From positions 32,684,218-32,748,217 of the forward strand of contig NC_134846.1 in NCBI RefSeq assembly GCF_965363235.1: a DNA stretch of 64,000 bases, written 5' to 3'. Shown here in pieces: positions 60,501 to 64,000 of the stretch. The DNA comes from Mytilus galloprovincialis (taxonomy: Eukaryota; Mollusca; Bivalvia; Mytilida; Mytilidae). The position numbers and the translations under genes were made by a program. Within the stretch, counting starts at the first letter, position 1; each line of letters opens with the position of its first letter. Under the pieces are notes generated by a model. That model did not search any database. It was not told the DNA's origin and saw only the letters and a list, made by a program, of their open reading frames with translations.

Positions 60501-61576
60501 TTTTCAGGTTACTCAGAAAACAAAATAGGGAAAGATCAAATACATATCGAAATGCTGCAGATATGAGCGTAACTGGTAACCAAAATGAACAAAGACAAGG
60601 AAATTCGTTTTCTTACACTGAATTAATAGCCTACAATCATAACCAGGCGTATGATGAGCTCCAGATAGAGACAAATGACACAATTAATGGTAAAGTAGAA
60701 GTATTAGTTAATTCAGAAGCAGCTCGAGTGTCCAATGACAATTATACAGTATTGGTAGTACCAGAAGACCAAAACTCTACACTCGTGACAAACACTTCTG
60801 GGTTCAGTGAAAATATATCAGATAACAAAGCTCTTAACAAAACCAATCCTATTGTTGGTGCTTATGCTATTCTAGACCCGAAAGAAACAGGCTTTGACAG
60901 AACCAAACCAGAACAAAATATAAAAGCTGATTCGTATGATGTCCTTGACCCTGCTGAGACAGGATTTGACAGGACGAAAGATAGAGATGAAGTACCGATT
61001 CAATTAGTAAAACACGAAAACTGTGACAAAGCTTTACAAAAACACGCCATTAACAATACAGAGACAACCGATGAAATGAAAAACCAGAATGGAGGCACGC
61101 ATTCAATAACCATGAAAAACAAAATTGAATCAATTGAAAATAAAGCTAATAAGAAAGCTTCGAAAAGGAGTAACATTGGTATCGGTGCTTATGACATTCT
61201 TGACCCGGATGCAACAGGATTCGACAGAACCAAATCAGAACCAAACGTTAATGATGATTCGTATACTGTCCTTGACCCAGCCGAGACTGGATTTGACCGG
61301 ACGAAACACAGAGACGACATGCATTCTCAATCATTAAAAATCAAAAACTCTGGTAAATCTATTCAAGAGCATGCTATTCAGAATCATGAAACAAGTGAAG
61401 AAGGGAATTATATCCTAAATAAGGATGGTCAATATGACATTTTGAATCAAGTATGCAGACCAAAAGATGATAACGAACATATATACAGTCATTCAGTTGA
61501 TGCTGTGTATGACACAACAAATCAAAATCGATCACCAAGGACAGAAGATTCATCACATGCTTATGATCACTTGTAG
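54590..61576 (+). CDS. Gene 2 copy 2: WSC-domain receptor with ITAM-like tail
   Basis: Exons 54590-54750, 56382-56532, 57301-57414, 58537-58602, 59294-59360 and 60508-61576 correspond base for base in position to those of copy 1, with the same splice sites; the 337-codon open tail region (60563-61576) and the reading frame across the first WSC exon translate identically. No coding difference was seen, so if both copies are real they would make the same protein. Upstream context differs: here gene 6 replaces gene 1 as the left neighbour, although the first 9.4 kb of flank is shared. Confidence 0.85.
56743..56786 (-). ncRNA. Decayed hammerhead ribozyme, duplicate
   Basis: Unchanged duplicate of the minus-strand relic at 13867. 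Confidence 0.6.
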
Positions 61577-64000
61577 CTAGATTGTGTCAATGATGGCCAT
61601 GGATTTTTTTAGCGTATTTATTGTGTTTATGCCTCTACACATTTTGGTTCATACCGTCCTGAATTGAACTGTCAACGAAAATACAGATTTTGTGTTATTA
61701 AAATTAGCTGTTACAAAATATTTGTAGTTTTTTTTTTAAATTAAGGAATGTATCTACCCCGTGCACAGCTCTGATTCCTTGCTCGGATTTGGCTATACTT
61801 ATTTGTAATTTTCGGTTTATAGCTCTAAATACTTTTTATAAGTTATGGATTTTCAAATAGTTTGGCCTCGAGATCACGGAAGAGTCCTTCATTGTCGAAA
61901 TGCTTATCTGGTGCAGAAAGTTATTAACTTTTTATCTGTGGTTATAAGAATGCAGTCCATTTTTCGAGTTATATTCAATGATCTATAGAAAGATACTTTG
62001 CCATGAACTTTTTATGTGACGTCATTATACATTGTCGCGTTCTTGGAACTATAAAATGATAAAAAGTTAAGCAACATGTTTATATTTAGCTTCATTACTA
62101 CATTAAACAATTTTTTAGTCTTAGACATTTTTGAAAATGTACAGCAACCCATACTCATGTTTTTATTGTGTTGCTAAAACAAAAGAACTAATGACACATG
62201 TCTTATACTTGATAATGTTTAATCAGTGTGTTTAATTCATTTTTCGTAATTTTAAATTTGTTATGCAGGTTCACACAGAGTGTGTTATTCAATCACTTAA
62301 ATAGCTAAATGTCCATACTAGAAACAGAACATATTAATTTGATTAAGACTACTTAAATATATCACTGTGCTCAATCATTGCCACTGTACTTTGGGAAGAC
62401 TTTATAAATCAATTTCATACATGTACACAATGCCCGAAGTAGCTTTCTGTGGAATTTCTATACAGTAAAATGTTTTATCATGTTTTTAATAATGAAAGAA
62501 GTACTTTTTCAACAACAAAGGTAAAATCAACGTGTTTTAATTATTTGAATCATCTGCCTTTAATTTCAAATCGCAAATTTACAACATGTTATCCACATTT
62601 ATTTCTAGGCATGTTTATATGACAGTATAGAGGACGATATGTCCTCTATAATGCCAATTTAAAGTCAATATCTAACCATGCAAACCACGCTCTGTTTTTA
62701 ACCACCAAAAATAAGATTCAAATATAAGAAGATGTGGTATAAAATTCAATGCCAATAAACATGAACCTAGTCTGCTCCTTTGTTCAATTAAATATATTTT
62801 TTAACCTAAAACTTTAGATGTGTAAAAGAAAAATCAGGGTAATTTCTTGCTAATAGTAATAGCATTGACGAATACAGCTAAAAATACTGAAGGTATGGGT
62901 ATGGTATGGAATCAAGAAAGGCTTTTGTCGGTCGTTGTCATACTACCTATCTACATTCAAATAGTAACTTGCAAGTGCTTTAAATGAAAACCATACATTT
63001 GTATGTCTGTGATAATTTTTACATTATGACACACGTTTAGTTGACGCTTAATTGTCTAAATACTATTTAGTTATGTAATGAATTTGTAGAAACTCATATA
63101 TAAGCCAACGTGAACGTGGTTTATGTGCCTTCCCGACTTGATTTGTATCAGTATAATGCAGATCAAAATGACTTATCTGGAGGATTTCACTATATGAAAG
63201 ATTTGTTTTCACTGCATTGTTGTGTAGTGTGTGTTGACTTTAGAATTGTTTTTGAATCTCATATCTCATACATCCCATGCTACTTGATATTGGTTTACTA
63301 AAAAGAAAGTTCTTTTTTTGAAAAAAAAAAATAACTGCATTAGAATAGGAAATGCACAATCAGACTACATATAGGCAGGTTATTTCAACAGCTTCGTTTT
63401 TTTTTTGCAGACGACGGAAATCATTGGGTCTTATTTCTAAATTTAAATAAACAACCTTTTTAGGAAATGCACGCATTAAGATGATTTTGTTGGATAATCA
63501 TGGACAAGATTTACACAATGTATCACACGTTAACGTTTTTCATATTTTTGTTTTTTATTGTATGTGATTTTTTTTACACTGAATATATTAGATTTGAAAT
63601 TGGACATCTTCTTTAATTCTCCTTCATGCGTTGTCCAATACAATGTAAAATAAAATATATGAGCTACCAAATAGTTCATATAAGTATATGGTAGAAGGAT
63701 AGAATAACTACTAACAAATCCTATCGTATCAAAAGATTTTGTGGTTTGATCGGAAATCGCCTTTTGAAAACCACAATTGTCAATAGAAAGGGTGTTAACA
63801 TGTGTATACATGTTTATGGAGGAAAATGGAGCAGAGATAGGCGAGATAAAGTGGGTAGCCCTGTATCATCTCTCTGCATATATACATCCCTTAAATGAAA
63901 ACATTGACATGTTTCACACAAAGTGAGTAAACGTATTTAACTATTCCATGTTTTTGGAGGCATGCTTTGCTTGTCAATTTTGTAAGAAAAGTGTTTTCAA
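61577..64000. other. 3' flank of gene 2 copy 2
   Basis: Duplicate of 18701-21124: retrozyme-like relic with degenerate hammerhead (61677-61914), the perfect 10-bp hairpin at 62626-62650, no gene. Confidence 0.6.

Larger units (their letters stand above)
45136..64000 (+). repeat. Large segmental duplication, copy 2
   Basis: Direct repeat of 2827-21124 and still running at the window edge, just 220 bp short of the equivalent of gene 3. Contains gene 2 copy 2 and all repeats listed for copy 1. Carries the extra 559 bp at 47080 and longer homopolymers at about 51457-51476 and 52495. Confidence 0.95.

Overview
The window looks like nuclear DNA from a bivalve mollusc, most likely a mussel close to Mytilus. 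It is AT-rich, its genes have many short exons with GT-AG introns, and it is full of short dispersed repeats of the mussel type. There is no sign of bacterial organisation. Most long open frames are chance or repeat-derived; the real coding sequence lies in short exons recovered from domain patterns, splice signals and reading phase.

The main content is a cluster of same-strand (+) genes for predicted membrane receptors: an eight-cysteine WSC domain split over two exons, one or two short Thr-rich linker exons, one transmembrane segment, and a long disordered tail packed with tyrosine motifs. Order: gene 1 (only its last exon, 737-1662); gene 2 copy 1 (11714-18700); gene 3 (21344-25210, apparently broken); gene 4 (28845-32454); gene 5 (35891-41327); gene 6 (44318-45153, signal peptide plus a DUF3011/ADEL-lectin-like domain, cut by a duplication junction); gene 2 copy 2 (54590-61576). 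Tails are of two classes. Genes 1 and 3 carry transmembrane segment and tail on one exon, with YESL/THVYAS repeats. Genes 2, 4 and 5 have a separate transmembrane exon and tails with YxxLD-x3-TGF motifs; gene 2 also has an ITAM-spaced pair. Likely role (inference): cell-surface carbohydrate or pattern sensing coupled to SH2-type signalling. No first exon with a signal peptide was found for the WSC genes.

Bases 2827-21124 reappear almost unchanged at 45136-64000, so the repeating unit is about 42.3 kb (genes 2 to 6). The differences noticed are one 559-bp indel and two homopolymer lengths. The junction falls inside the coding exon of gene 6. This is either a very recent tandem duplication or an assembly artefact.

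The least expected content is RNA. Several repeats contain type I hammerhead self-cleaving ribozymes with all three core boxes. Two lie 351 bp apart in a tandem 'retrozyme'-like element inside an intron of gene 5. Two more lie in later introns of the same gene, all in sense orientation. Decayed relatives are spread over the rest of the window. Other features: fold-back MITE-like elements, several dispersed repeat families and one fossil Ty3/Gypsy fragment at the left edge.
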